Of a DNA stretch of 64,000 bases, positions 1-13,800 are shown piece after piece (the stretch's first letter is position 1; each line of letters starts with the position of its first letter). The notes under the pieces were generated by a model. The model worked only from the letters and a program-made list of their open reading frames with translations, had not been told where the DNA came from and ran no database searches. Location of the stretch: NCBI GenBank assembly GCA_000320605.2, contig KB445799.1, positions 1,091,778 through 1,155,777 on the forward strand, given 5' to 3'. Both the position numbers and the translations under genes were made by a program. This stretch comes from Gelatoporia subvermispora B. Lineage: Eukaryota > Basidiomycota > Agaricomycetes > Polyporales > Gelatoporiaceae.

Positions 1-2550
1 TTCATGTTAGCAGTGCCTCACTACCGGTTAGGAAGTGAGTACTCACGTTAGAGGCCATGACGTTGACATTATCGGTCAAGTCCTTCCAGGTCCCACCGAC
101 ATTGTCGACCTTCGCCTGTCCACCCAACTTACCCTCCGTTCCGACCTCCTTGGCGACACGTGTGACCTCGTCCGCGAAGATGCTCAAACTTTCAGTCATG
201 CCGTTGACAGTCTCCTTCAAGTCCAGCATCTCTCCGCGCACATCAACGGTGATCCGCTTCGTCAAGTCGCCGCCTGCCACGGCCTTCGTGACTTCGGCGA
301 TCGAGCGCACCTGACGCGTCAAGTTCATGGCCATTAAGTTGACATTCTCTGCCATGTCCTATCCGAGGCGTTAGTCGTCAGATCACCGAGTAATTAAAAA
401 GATCATGAACTCACCTTCCAGACACCTTGAACATCCGGTACGGACGCTTGACCACCCATGATACCCTCGGTACCGACCTCCAACGAGACACGTGTGACTT
501 CGCTGGCTAACGTCGATAAGCGGGACACCATCTGGTTGACGGTCGTCTTCAAATCTAACATCTCTCCCTGAACGTCAACGTTGACGGTCCGGCTCAAGTC
601 ACCATTGGCCACGGCCTTCGTGACCTCGGATATCGACCGCACTTGGTCCGTCAAATTGCTGGCCATTTTCTGTCAGGGGCGCAGCCAAAGTCATATAAGC
701 GGGTGGAGGGAGATCAAATCAACATAAAGACGCACGTTGACATTACGGGTCAAATCCGCCCAGGTGCCCTGCACGCCCTCGACCTTCGCCTGTCCGCCCA
801 AAATACCCTGCGTTCCGACCTCCAATGCGACTCTCGTGACCTCGGATGCGAATGCGCTCAATTGGTCCACCATGGAATTGACGGTGCATTTCAAAGTGAG
901 CATCTCTCCCTCGACTTCGATCTCGATCTTCTGCGTCAAGTCACCCTTGGCGACAGCAGTCGTGACCTTGGCGATAGACCGCACTTGATCCGTCAAACTG
1001 GAACACATTCGATTGACCTGAGGTATGCATGACGTCAGGCACGGTTATGTAGTAGAGCGAGAGGGTACTCACATTTCGTGTCAACTCTAGCCATACCCCT
1101 TCAACGTCTGGTACGTGTGCCTGACCACCCAACTTGCCCTGAGAACCAACCTCCATTGTTACCCGAGTGACCTCTGCCGCTAATAACCTAAGCCGGATGA
1201 CCATCTGATTCACGGTATTCTTCAGTTCTAAGATTTCCCCGCGAGCGTCGACATCAATTTGCTTGGACAAATCACCCAACGCGACAGCTTTCGTGACCTT
1301 TGCGATAGACCGGACCTGGTTTGTCAAATTGGCGGCGAGCTTGTTGACGACACCGGTGAGCTCTCTCCACGTTCCTTCGACATCGAGGACTAATGCTTGA
1401 CCACCAAGTTTGCTGGAGACCAATCAGATGCTCGATTAGGTCACCACAGCTTGCGATAACGTACCCTTCCGTTCCGACCTCCTGACTGACACGTGTGACC
1501 TCCTTTGCGAATTGACTCAACTTGTCCACCTGGCGGAGCAGGTGAGGACAGTGGTGAATCATGACACAGTGTATTACGTACCATTGCATTGATGACCTCC
1601 TTGAGCTGAACCATGACAACACCCTGGACGGGGACCGTGATCTTCTGAGACAAGTCTCCGCGTGCGACCGCATTGCAAACCCGTGCGACGTCCTGGACCT
1701 GAGTCTTTAACAGTTTGAGTTCCTCGACCGCGCTGAGACCGCTCTCGAACGCCGCAGCGGCGAGAGGACCGGGGGGTACAACCAGTGGCGAGCTCATAGG
1801 GCCTTTGCTGAACTCGGCTGCCATCGCCGCGCCATCCATGTAAGGCTTGCCACAGCTCGGGCAGCAGAGAGGACCGTTGTTACCTGCCGCGGGAGCCGAG
1901 TTTACCGCAGTACCGTTTGCCTGTGCCTGGAGTACACCGAGCGGGTTGACGACGCCCTCGAGCGAGATCGCGCCCGGGGACGGCGCGCGGCCCTTGCCCT
2001 GCATCGCGGACGGTACGGTGACCATCTGCTGCATCGTCTCGGCCTGCGCAGACGGCGTGATGTCGTCGAGGCTCGACACCTCGGACATCGCCTCGGACAT
2101 CTCGAGGTCCTTGATCTCGCTGCTGAGCGTGCTGGGGATGCTCTCAACGGAGCTGTGGGCGGTGAAGAACGGCGACACGTTCTCCCCGCCGTGCAGGAAA
2201 CCGTTCACCTCGCCTGTGATCTCCGCGCACGTCGTCTCGCTCCGCGACGAGTCCGAGCTGGAACTCGAGCTCGAGCTGGGGCTGTCACCGACACTGCGCC
2301 GCTTCTTCGTCTCGGGGCCGCAGGCTTGTGCAGCCTTGATCGCGCCTAGCTCTTCCTCCGCGGTGTACATGCGGCGAGTGATGGCGCTGAGGGAGCGGAG
2401 GACGGTGTCGGTCTGCCAATCGCTGGGTCCATGGTATCTGGGAATCGGGGTCGCAAGGGGGCCCGGGCCAAGCTCGTAGATGGAGAGGAGAGCGACGAGA
2501 TGGCTCAAGAAGGGGTGCTGAACACCCCTATAATCGACGATGTTGGTCAT
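1..2550 (-). CDS. Group III hybrid histidine kinase, N-terminal multi-HAMP part (runs off left edge)
   Basis: Seen: the ATG at 2550 opens a 969-nt first exon (2550-1582). It encodes a low-complexity N-terminus with a long Ser run near residue 90, a CPSC motif and then the first HAMP-type unit (AVARGDLSQ, about residue 294). Further exons at about 1529-1465, 1412-1073, 1017-736, 669-415 and 358-47 keep frame and carry four more units ([36 protein letters not shown]), each followed by conserved EVTRV..EVG.(E/Q)G and GG.W..LT motifs. Known: tandem HAMP units of about 92 residues mark fungal group III kinases (Nik1/Os-1/Tco1), cytoplasmic osmosensors feeding the HOG pathway and targets of phenylpyrrole fungicides. 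The kinase and receiver domains lie outside the window. Bases 1-46 are intron. An ATG at 2652 is possible but adds a poorly conserved extension. Confidence 0.93.
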
Positions 2551-5500
2551 CGTCGCCGGGGGCGTGCGCGATGGCGACAGCGATGGTGAAGGAAGAAGGG
2601 AGAGTTTGAGATTGAAAGTAAGATGCAGGCTGCAACTATTATCTCTCGGCAAGCGCGTGGCTGCACCTCAAGCTTACATGCCCACCTCAAAATTCCACTG
2701 CACAGCGTCCGCCTGTTTGTTTCTTCCGTCGTTTCGGATCTCTCGACGATGCAGAAATTGCACTGTATTTTCAGAGCTTTACCTCGCTATCCTACTCCGA
2801 GAGACCAAGAGTTCGAGGTTTCGAGCAATGTTAAGTTCCCCCAGTCACCCGGTTGCCTCACCGGTGTGGCAAAAACCCAGTGAAGGCCCTTCCTCATGTT
2901 TTACCCGAACCTTCGGCATACAAAAAGGAGGCATGCGTTAGCATGCGTTGTATATTCGGTTCATATCGGGATCTCTGGTGTGGAAGGCATGGGGAGACCC
3001 CGGAGGTTCCATCGAATATCTTTACTGAACTTGGCTGCGCTCTGCGCGACGATGGGTAGCCGTATCAGCTCACAACTTCGGAAGCTTTGATACGGAAATC
3101 ATCATGAAAGCTCTCGGACCGTAATCCGATCCCGCCCATATCGTGCGCGGTCGTCGGGAGAGAAACCGGCGTAAAAAGTCGTGTGGCAACAACGCCCATA
3201 ATTGACACCCGATGTTGGCATGAAGACGTGAGCGCTCTGGCAGAACACGCCGGAACTCAATCAAAAGTCTCTCAGAAATCATCGCAGTCGCGATTGCGAT
3301 TTTCTTGAAGTATCTGCTGCTGCTGCGAACCCTGTGAACTAATTTAGGGGGGGTTCGGCCGGTTCTGCTAGGAGCCGCGGATAAGCCAAAACAGGTAAGT
3401 CGCCGGTCCATCAACTTATCACCGCTATATACGGGCTTAGATTATGGCACAATTTTGACCTGTGTGACTTAGGCTCCCCCTTAGCTGCAATATTTTAACT
3501 CTCCGACGGGCAAGATAGGACGTATCTTCTTTATTCTGACTCCGCTATGCCCAGATGCGGAAAGATTGGGAAATGCTCTGTAGCTGCGGTGACTGAGACC
3601 AATTGACTAACGACTGATTACACCGGCCTATAGAGAGTCTAGAGGTCAATTCAGAAGAAAGAGCGCATGGAATCTTCGTCCTGTCCTAAGATGCCGTACA
3701 TCCTCCGAGTGTCTGCGACTTTTCTATTGGTATCATTTCTTCACCGTTTCTCTTGGCTCTTCCTCGACGTCCAGGACGAGGTGAAAGGTGAACCGCCACA
3801 CCCTTGACAAGCTCCGCAAGAACCGACGGCACGGGGCCGGCAGATAACGCAGCAGGGGTGGCGCGGGTCCCCTGTGGCTGCAGCACAAGACCGTTCGGGT
3901 TGGTACGCACGGAGCGGATTGTCCCCCGTAGTCAGGTGGGGTGTCCAAACAAGATGGAATAAGCCACGCTGCGAACCTAATCTATACATGGACCACAGCA
4001 CTTGTGGAGGATCATACACGTAAATGTACAGAGCCACTCTCGCCGCGCGCAGGGGGCGTGTTCGCGGAAGAAGCTTGGTGGGAGCCGCAGAGAGCCCCGA
4101 CGCGCCTCAAGCCTCGAGGCAGATTCCTTGGACTGCAAGATAGACTTTCGTTGCACGAAAGCCATCTGCAGTCCACAACACGCGTACAGGCGCTGCATGA
4201 CGCAAGCGATGCAAGCGAGCAACGACAACGTCCAGGACGATCATTCCAATGCCGCACGTTCGATTGGCAGGCCAGCGCCCCGCGCACCTTGTGACGCCTC
4301 AGGGATCCCGAACAGCAGCCTGCCCACTGGACGAGCACCGGATGGGCGAGGGAACTACCTCCCCCCGACCAAAGGTTCCGGCAGCGCGTCCCAGGAAGAA
4401 GGGGTTTGAGTTGCATGTCATGTTCGATGCGCTTCGAGGAGATTCGGGTTAGACAGCCGTGTGAAGGGAAAGAGCCAGAGAAGGAGAAGAACCGGGTCAC
4501 GAGTGCGGAATCGTCGAAATTGCTGCGCGATGTTGCGATACCCTACGGTAGCTGCGCGGAGCTAGCTACTTGCGTGGCTAGATGGCGTGTGGTGCTAGCA
4601 GTGTGGTGTTTCCACGAGATGTAGTCGCCAGAGGTCATACGACGAGTCATGATGATCCGCGTAGTATCAAAGAGAGCGTTGCGGAAGACACGAGCTAAGC
4701 TGTCGACATCGCTGCAGAGTGAGGTCGAGTGGGCGGATGGGGATCTCGCACCGGGTAAAGGCGAAGGATGTTTGGAGCCAATGGAATAGCGCTTCACAGT
4801 GCAACCAAGATCCCGCCTCGTGCCCATCGCACTGCATTTCTGCCGTCTCGCCAAGAAGTTAGAGGTAGGAGGTTTCCGCCCAGTGCTTTGTAGAAGGTAC
4901 ATGCTGGGCAGCGTACCCTTACAAAAAGGACACATCAGAGAGTAGGTTCAGCGACATGCCTGGACACACTCGCCAACGCTGGAGTACATCAGGCTAACCG
5001 AAGGTGGAGGTCTGTCTTGGCAAGAAGTGTGGAGGTGATGGAGCGCTGAAAGATTTATAAACCCTATACACTTTCTCAATAACGCACACTATTCTCTCAT
5101 TCACCGTACTTGCCTGAGCCCCTGCGAACTGTGTCATTGTCGCCCGCAAAGAAATCCGATGCTCTTCATGATGCTAATCTTCAAAGATACAGATTGACGT
5201 ATGGCGACGATACAACTGCGCAGGTAGCCGGTACCCATATGTTGATTGCGACTTATCAAGCCATACGGTGCGTTTGAAGTCCCTATTGTAGCAGCATGGT
5301 CGAATTAGGTGCATGAGGCGATGTGATCCGCAGTGCAGCTTCACGATTGGCGGTTCGGAGACTAAAAAGGTAAGCATCGCTCGTTCGCAACCTGAGTTGA
5401 AACAAACCTCTCACTAATGATGAAAATTGCCAGAAGACCACGAAGAAGAGATGCAAGGTCGTGCATTTGGTACGTGATATACAGGCTAATGAAATGCACC

Positions 5501-6910
5501 GGCGCCCATGCTCGTGCTAGGCTTAATACTTTGACACCACACCCGTCCCGCTCCGTCCGTACACGAACTGGTCTTGAGTCAGTGAATCCGCAGCGTCCGC
5601 TTCAACATAGTGCCAAAGCGCTAGAAGAGAGGAAGCGTGCCGTTTGTCTACGAGAAGAGACAATTATAGCGCAGACGCGAGAGAGATGGAGACCAAGGCA
5701 GTGAGTGTAGCGCCTTCTTCCGAGACAATAGCACCGGACGCCGCCTTCGCGATGACAAGAAGTTCAACTGGATAGATCCGCATAAGACGCTCATCACAAG
5801 CAGGCATAGGGCCAGAGATAGTACCTGCGTCTCGTCTCACCGTCCGAAGGTAGCACCGAGATCTAGCCAGAAAGGCAGCCAGAGTGAGCCTCGTCCATTT
5901 ATTTCGCTCCGACTTACTGACAAGCCCAGGGCATTTCCAAAGCAGAGGGAAATGGCTCGCGGGCTGGTTTTCGCCGCGATTGAAGCACCTGAATTATAGC
6001 ATCCACCCGAGGAGTAAGCCAGTCTTTGTGATTGTGGAGTAGTGACCCCGGTCGCCGAATAGCTGCTCCCCAGTGAGTGTTGGAGTCGCCCAGCCGTCCA
6101 TCAAGCCGTGGAGAAGTAATGTCTCTTATACTTACACCAATGTCAAGGGCAAGTTCGTATCCGGGCCTGGGCCTCGAAAATAACCAGGGTAGCCGAGCGG
6201 TGGCCAACAAGTACTATCCGCGAACATGAGGCAGGCGGGGGATTGCCAAATCGGTGCCATTTTGTCATCCGAGCAAATTTCGGGTGATCGACAAAGCGTT
6301 TAGGGCGGCGGGCCGGGGAGCCGGCTGCGCACTTGACGTCAATCAGGCGACTAACCACCAATAGAAGCCACCGTTTCGAACAAGACTGCTCCAACGCGAC
6401 GACGGCCAGCGACGGCAGAAGGCGCAATTCGACCCGAGTCGGAAAGTTTCCAGACATGTGCAAGGGGCCATTTCCACGGGACGGAGTGGGGGCGAATGTT
6501 ACCGGTCCCTGTTCATCGTACTGTTGGACACATTCGCCACAGAACGTTGCTCTCCAACATCTTGCGGTCTAACTCGCATCACAATCGAGACCAACGGCAT
6601 CTCAACGGCCACACGCTTTGGAGGAGCTTGTGAAAGGTCCCCCCAGGCGCATATCAACCCAGCCTGCTAGGCGAGAACCCAACCTTACCCCCGTTTCTGG
6701 TGTCTCCTTTGTCGAGCGATACGACCTGATACGATTGAGCGGAGCCTGCAAAATTTCCTCCCGGCCCTAGACCGTTTGTCAACACCGTCGTCATACCTGC
6801 CACATCGCCACGCCAAGCTCTCGTTGTCAACTCTTGCCTACCTACTTGACCGCGACAGTGAGTACCGCGCGCCGTCGCGTTTCACCGTTCCATTCCCTGT
6901 ACATCCGTTG
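2551..6910. other. Intergenic, no recognisable gene
   Basis: About 4.4 kb between the histidine kinase start and the ThrE-like gene. Open frames of 60-160 codons occur on both strands but none shows a recognisable domain, a conserved intron pattern or similarity to the other genes here. No tRNA, no clear inverted-repeat ends and no transposase were found. It must contain the promoters of both flanking genes. It could also hold a decayed element or a lineage-specific gene that cannot be identified by eye. Confidence 0.5.
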
Positions 6911-9900
6911 ATGACTCCTATTCCTCTTCCTGTTCTTCCGTACAATGACACGCCGTCTGTCTCCAGCACACCCCTGCCGTCGGACTCGACTCTGATGGAT
7001 TCGGACAGTCCAAACCTACCTCCGGAGGCGACCCCGCCCACCGCGCAACAAGATAGGCCGCCGGGGGGTACGCGTCGCTCGGGATACAAGACGCCACGGA
7101 AGGTGCAATGGGTGGTAGAGGAGCCAGGCGAGTCATCAAACTCAGCAGCTCACGCACAGTTGGACGAGCATGGCTTTGATGTACGTCACAACGATTTTGT
7201 AAATCAGCCTTGACTGATGTCCCCTTCAGCAACAAGCGTTTGACGAGCTCCGGGATGCGCTCGAGCAGCATCGTGATACGGCGCCCAGCGTCAACACGAC
7301 TCCCTCACCAACACATCGACTCTCCACCGCCATCACACCAGACTCCTCCGTACCCGTGTCTCCGGTCATCAGTCCTCATGATGTACCCGGTGAACACTTC
7401 ATTGACTCGAACGAGACCGCAGGACTTCCTGGGACGAACGTGGAACGCTACTCGCAGATTCAAGCGCAGAAGGTAGTGCGCGCGCACAAGCGCGGGCTAC
7501 TCGGGACGCTAGGTTTTGGACGGTCATCCGATAGCGACTCGGACCACCCGCGCCGGAGGGAACGCTCGCGCTCTCGAGAGCAGCCTCGTAGACGCAGGCG
7601 ATTTTTCTCGGGGGATGAGTCGGACGCCCCGACAGACGTAGAGAAGCAGCGTCCGCAGAGTGAGGAACGCGCAGAGTCGACATACTCCCTCCCGCGTCCT
7701 AACGGTGTCCTCTCGGCACTGTTGTCGCTCTACGACCATGGCGGACATGCATCGGGAATGTCCACGCCCGCCCGCTCCTCTTTCGACGAGTCAAAGCCCG
7801 CATCCATTTTTGGCCCAACCTCTAGCATCACAGAAACGGAGAGTCTCGCCCCACCGGTTGTGCCCGCAACTAGCCGAGCAGAGCCGTTCGCTTCTGCAAA
7901 TACGTCGACAACCTCTCTGAAACTTCCTCGGGGGAAGCACTTCGCGTCGCTGGGCGAGTCGCGGATGCCTGCTACGCGCAGTGGCGCGGGCGTCTTTGGT
8001 CCGCTCATCGCAAGCACTGGGAATATAACCGGGGCTGCTGCGCCCACGGCTAGCACCGTTGCACCAAACATCAAAAGACCGGGGTACCACTTGTCGAGGT
8101 ATGCATGGCGGTGAAGTTCAAAGCGCGCATCATCGTTACTGACTTCACTCGACTCCATGATAGATATTCTCTTGACAATGTCCCCACCAAGTCTGATCAG
8201 CGCAAGCCCCTGCAGCGTTCGCGCAGCTCGCATCAGTTGCACCACCGTTCACAGTCCATTCCCGAGACGGATTCCCGCTCTATCACGGACTCTCCGACGC
8301 CGGAGGATCATCTACTCGGCGGCCAACTATCGTCAACGGTGTCGCATGGTCGACACAAGTGGACAGAGGTTCTTCGCGACCTTCCGAAATCTGGTTGGCG
8401 GAGTAGAGCGGGGACGCCTACAGCGAGTTCTCCAGGTACTCCAAACACCGAGGACGAGTGGATCCAGGAGAAGAAGCTGCTCGCCGAGGAGCGCAAGCGG
8501 GAGAACCGCAAGCGACGTAAGAAGGCGGAGATCTACGTATGTCGTCACTACCACTCTCGATGCGCCGTAAGCTGATGTGCCATTGCAGATCACACGGCAT
8601 GTGGCTGAGATCGTCCAGCGGCAAGAGTTCATTCTGAAATTCGCGCGCGCGATGATGATGTTCGGCGGGCCTTCGCATCGACTGCAGGCGCAGGTCCAAG
8701 CAACGGCGAAGGTCCTCGATATTGAGCTGTCATGCATGTATCTCCCGGACGTCATGTTGGTCTCGTTCGACGACTCGGTCACCGGCACGAGCAACCTGAA
8801 ACTTATCCGTCAAGCCAGCGCTCTTGACATAGGCAAGCTGTCAGACGCTTACAAGCTGTACTGGAAAGTCATCTACGATGTGATCTCGGTGAAAGACGCC
8901 TCCACGGAGCTCGACCAGCTCATGCGGAAACCACCGTTGTACAAAGTCTGGCAGCTCATCATAATCGGCGGCTTCTGCTCTTCCATGATCTGCAGTGTCA
9001 GTTTCAGCGGGTCGTTCGTCGACTCACTCATCTCGTTCCCCCTGGGCTGTCTCCTGATCATCATACAAATCTTCTCCGCTCGTAATGAGCTCTATTCCAA
9101 TGTCTTTGAGTACGTATCTCTCGCCTGAGATGGCTAAGTTGTGTGCTGACGTTTACTGGCAGAATCACTGTCGCTACACTTCTCAGTTTCATAGCCGCCG
9201 CCCTTGATGCTACGCCTTACTTCTGTTACTCTGCTGTCGCTGCTAGTTCCATTGTACTGATTCTACCCGTGAGTTATTCCCCTGTCAACAAACGCTCACA
9301 ATACTGATGCGTTGCTACTCATAGGGGTATATCGTGTTATGTGGAAGTCTGGAACTCACATCACGCAACATCGTCTCAGGCGCAGTTCGCGTCTGTTTCT
9401 CATTGATATATTCACTCTTCCTCGGCTTTGGGCTCGCCATCGGTGCAACCGCATACTCCCACATTACTCATCATAAGTTGGACGTAGACGACATAACTTG
9501 TAGTGTTAGTCACAATCCAAATGGGCCGTGGTGGCAGCGCACACCTTCTGTGTGGTGGGGTACGTGCGAAATCTGCCCTCAGTGTTCATATGTAGCTCAT
9601 GGCACTAATTGTAGCATTCCTCACCGTCCCGGGTTACTCGCTTTTCCTGAGTCTGCGTAACCATGCTCCATGGAACCGCAAAGAGCTTGTACGTCCGTAC
9701 CTGTTCGCATTCGATACACCTCCGCTCACATCGCACACCAGGCCTTACTCGTCGTTATCTCCAGTGTAGGCTGGGTCACCAACCATTTTGTTGGTACCAA
9801 GTTCCCTGGGCAAAGCGACATATCTGCTGCTGTCGGGGCGCTTGCGGTTGGTTTCCTGTCTAACCTGTACGGCAAGTTCTTCCGTGGTAATGCCTTCGTG

Positions 9901-10193
9901 ATCATGGTAAGCGTCATTTGCGCATGCGTTTTGAAGATGTGCTTATACGTGTCCCTCAGATCACAGGCATTCTGTTCCAGCTTCCGTCAGGTCTCGCCAA
10001 CGGCGGTCTTTTCACCTTTGCCGCGCAAAGTGACTCTGGCTCCAATACGAACACCTCCTATCTCTCCGGGTTCCAGACGGCATTGCAACTTGTGTCAGTG
10101 TCAATCGGTCTCACCGTTGGTCTCGGAATCTCTTTAGTGCTCATCCACCCCATCGGCTCGCGGCGTCGGGCGGGCGGGGTTTTCAGCTTGTAA
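6911..10193 (+). CDS. ThrE/Prm10-type (DUF1212) multi-pass membrane protein
   Basis: Nine exons are inferred: 6911-7180, 7230-8098, 8164-8536, 8589-9109, 9163-9268, 9325-9559, 9615-9688, 9742-9906 and 9960-10193. They sum to 2847 nt (948 aa). The first 500 residues are low-complexity, rich in Ser/Pro/Arg with an Arg-rich patch (about residue 210), probably cytosolic. From residue 505 the threonine/serine exporter-like domain begins (ITRHVAEIVQRQEFILKFARAM), with the family motif FGGPSHRLQ. A hydrophobic C-terminal half follows, with motifs such as GWVTNHF and NLYGKFFRGNAF and a ..SGFQTALQLVSVSIGLTVG segment. Known: the family comprises ThrE transporters and yeast pheromone-regulated Prm10. 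The substrate in basidiomycetes is not established. The in-frame ATG at 6911 is used because the open frame upstream has no ATG. Confidence 0.92.
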
Positions 10194-10814
10194 TATATTG
10201 GGACGGACCCGTCACGCCAAAGAACTTTCATCTCCTATAGAACTGCATCACTTTCTCTGTATCTGGGTTCCCACTTCCTTCATGCGCATAGAGGTTCTCC
10301 CATGCTAGTTACCAAACCACCCATTTGGACCATCGCCAATCGCTCCTTCATCGTTTAGTCTACTTTGCTGTGTCACCGAGATGTATCATAGACTATAGTA
10401 CGCATCGGTCTCAATTGAGCCATCGAGTTGCGAGCTGCTTAGCTCAGGCATCGAATTGGCTGCGGAAGTGGTATTTCTAACGATAATGAAGGGCTGTTCT
10501 TCGCAAAGCTCCTCGACATGTTGCAGGTTGCGAGCACGCACGTGCGAGTCACGACCTGAGTGCCGCGCGGGTCCGCACGCGTTGCAATGCGCGGTTGTGG
10601 CTGAACGGTGCCTCGTCGTCCACCTCCTCATTTCTAAGTAGCTCCTCGTGGCTACAACGTTCACGTTCAGGTTTCTCTCCAATTTGTGTTGTACTTCCCC
10701 TTCTACATCGTAGACCGAGAACACGCATATAATCTGAGCCCCGAGCCTGCCACGCGCCTAGCTGACACCTCCTTGGGTGAATGATAGACCTTTCAAGTAT
10801 TTCTAGCTCTTGGC
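10194..10814. other. Intergenic between ThrE-like and PARP-UBC genes
   Basis: About 620 bp holding the 3' end of the ThrE-like gene and the promoter of the PARP gene. A minus-strand open frame of about 110 codons exists (10724-10386) but has no recognisable features. Nothing else is seen. Confidence 0.5.
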
Positions 10815-13800
10815 ATGACGAGGCGATTACGTTCTGTGTCCAAGATAAACTCAAGCTTTGAGGGCGACCGAAAACGCCAAAGGACTGCCCCGGCGGACGT
10901 CGCAGCAGCTTCACCTTCAGTCTCAGCGGTGATTGCCGCGTCGAACGACATGTCGCAGTCGATCAATCAATCAAACACACCCAACGACCATCGAAACAGA
11001 CACATGAAAGGGCGCAAGAGATATTTTGCCGACCTTGACTTCCTCAAGGGCGAATGCGACGGAGGATGGAGTGTTCGAGGGCTACATGTTGAGGGTATGT
11101 CTGACATAATGTGGTGGGCGCATGCACAAATATCAAATTGACCCACATACAGGCCTTCGAGCAGGAGACGACGAGGGATCATTTGAATGCTCAATACTGA
11201 AGCCGGATGGGAGTCGACTTGTATCTCTCGGCTTCCTCATATCCGGTAAGCCACCTATGGTGATCGTCGATCAACGCGAACGCTTATGGTTGTTAGATAC
11301 ATCGGAATATCCTGATGACCACCAATGTTTCGGCTTCTCTCAGGATACGAATGTGTCGTCCAACTTGCTGAAAGTGGTTGAGCGGCTGCATGAAGAGGCT
11401 CCAAGGCCTATAGAAGAGATGCTCAAGAAACTGCTCAATCGTTTGGCAGTGGCCGACAGGTCTCACGAAGCACGAGACGACACGGACGTTGAAACCGACA
11501 TTGAGACCGATGATGATGCAGGATTCTACGATGATGAATCAGACGACGAACTTGGTGTGGTTGTTAAGCACATTAGCGCTGTAGACAATACCGATCTGCA
11601 TGGGTACGGTGGTCAATTTTCCATAGAAATTACTGCTAACAGCCTGGTACTCCGTCACATTCGCAGAGACTTCGTTGATACATTAGCTCATGGGTACAGA
11701 CCTGGTCTCGTTCGTCTGGGGACCGGCGATTTTGCACTTTCAGTCTCGTTGCCCATTGTTTCACTAGCGCGAGATATTCCCGTCCGAGTGCTCATGGCAT
11801 GGGATAAATCACTTCTCTCCCGTTTCCAACATCTGACCTTGCTGATCTCGGGAATGCGGGGCATATATCCCATCTACGGGAAGGGTGGGATTAAACTTCC
11901 GACCGCTGCTGCCGCAAGCGCCTCTCCACAGTATAAAATCGGACTTACTACTCGCTACAAGCCGGAATCCGAGCATGTGTACGAGATTCTACGTACTTAC
12001 GGCCTGAAGGAGGACCTCGCCCCTCCGCCCTCCCGTATTGATCCCATGCTCGCCTTCGTAGAGGATCCTGCAGATACTTTGACAGTCTCGTCTTCTACAC
12101 CCGAGGCTGATAAAACCCCAAAAATGGAAGATGGGTTTCGATTATTTAGTCTCAGTTCCTCTCTAGAGACGTTACTCAACAACTATTTTGCAAAAGTTGT
12201 CCATTTGCGGTTGAAGTACGATCTTGGATGGGCAGGAGCAGAAACCCTATGCTGGGAAGCGGAATTGTTGCAGCAGACGCCAGAAGCCATCTTCAAGTCC
12301 ATGCGGAAGGTGCGTGTTCCGTCGTTGTTCACAATAAATTATGTTTATAGACGAGCGTGCTGACTGACAATCGTACAGAAAATCTCTGCGGCCGAAGAGG
12401 AGGAGATACAATTATCCCAGACCTACAATTTACCTCCTGATCCTCTCCTTTATCATGGAGATAAGGAGTCTTTGAACTTGCCACTAGTGGCCTTCTGTTA
12501 TCTCTTGAGGCGTCTCACGGTATATTGGTACTTCAATGCCCACGATGATTGCTTATGCTTATTCAGCTTTGCACTCGATACTGCTCTGTCTGTCACAACC
12601 GACTCAAATCTGAATACGAGGTCCTCAAGCCCACCGTGTGCGCCTCTACACTTTGTGCATACCAATTCTACAACCACAATCGTGGTGCATCTCTGGAGGC
12701 AAGTAGTGCATATCTACCTTTCAGAACCATAGTGACATGGCATCGAATGGGTGTCACAGTATGAGATCTGTACGAACCCGGAGACTGTAGACTTGCTCGT
12801 GAATTTCGCATATATCGCAGCAGCCGAGCACGCGCTCGAAGACCCTCTGCCTGTTGGCCTCGGGCTGAAATTCCCCACGAAATATCTCACAATGTGTGCG
12901 CCCAACCCGGCAGCAAGGGTGAATGCCGATGAACTTTGTGACTTCGATCAGCTGGCCCTTCACGAGGTAAGATGGACGTGCCGTGATATATATAGCCGCT
13001 CATTAACACCATCTCAGATGCGCACTGCCATTGTCAGCCTTCTCAACCAGCTGCCATCGGTGCACAATTTCCGTTGACGTATACGGAACTTGACTTAACC
13101 GAGTGTTCTCAGGTGGCAGACATGAAAGCATATCTGGAGCAGAAGGTCAAGCCTGGAAAAGCAAAGCCAAAGTTGAGAGATATTGATTCATTCATACCTG
13201 AGGCGTCGTGGGTCATTCTAAGATGGTATTCTACACTCAAATAGCTATACTCGGATTTTTTGATCGATAGCTCACACAGGTGCATATCATCGTGTACGGC
13301 TCATCTCGAAGAGTTAACGTCGGAAGAAGATTTAGTGCAGAACATTGGCAAGCCTTGTGGTCACGTGCCTGCACCCGTTTCTCACCCATTTCGACCACAG
13401 ATTCGAGTTGGCGGCAGTTCCGGTTCAGCGTTGGCGCGCCTGACGCTGAAGCGAAGTTCCGTGCCGCCGTTATTAGTGCTCAGCAACAGGATGCCAATAC
13501 CGTCTTGTACCCGTCTCTATTCGTAAGCCTCGCATATTTCACATGAATTGCCGCTGAGTAGAGTACTCAAGGCTTTCCATGGTTCATCGGCGAAGAACTG
13601 GCACTCCGTACGTGTGACTACAAAGTAATAGGCTTTTGTTCTGATTTCATCAGGCAGATCATACACCACGGACTATGGTATAAGATAGTCACCAACGGGC
13701 GGGCCTACGGTGATGGTAATATACTCTTTAACATGCATGATTATCTGCTGACCCTCGATAGGCGTGTACTTCGCTAAGGACGGGATGGTCTCCAGCTCGG

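Noticed and set aside
1847..2479. 210-codon plus-strand frame antisense to the histidine kinase first exon
   Set aside because: It mirrors the biased Ser/Asp/Glu coding of the kinase exon; no independent evidence.
4012..4500. 162-codon minus-strand frame in the large intergenic region
   Set aside because: No conserved motif, odd composition (many Cys, Arg and Ser), and overlapping frames of similar length on the other strand.
6184..6225. tRNA-like start (ggtagccgagcggtggcc)
   Set aside because: It resembles the D-arm of Ser or Leu tRNA, but no anticodon arm, T-loop GTTCGA or pairing acceptor stem follows within 90 bases.
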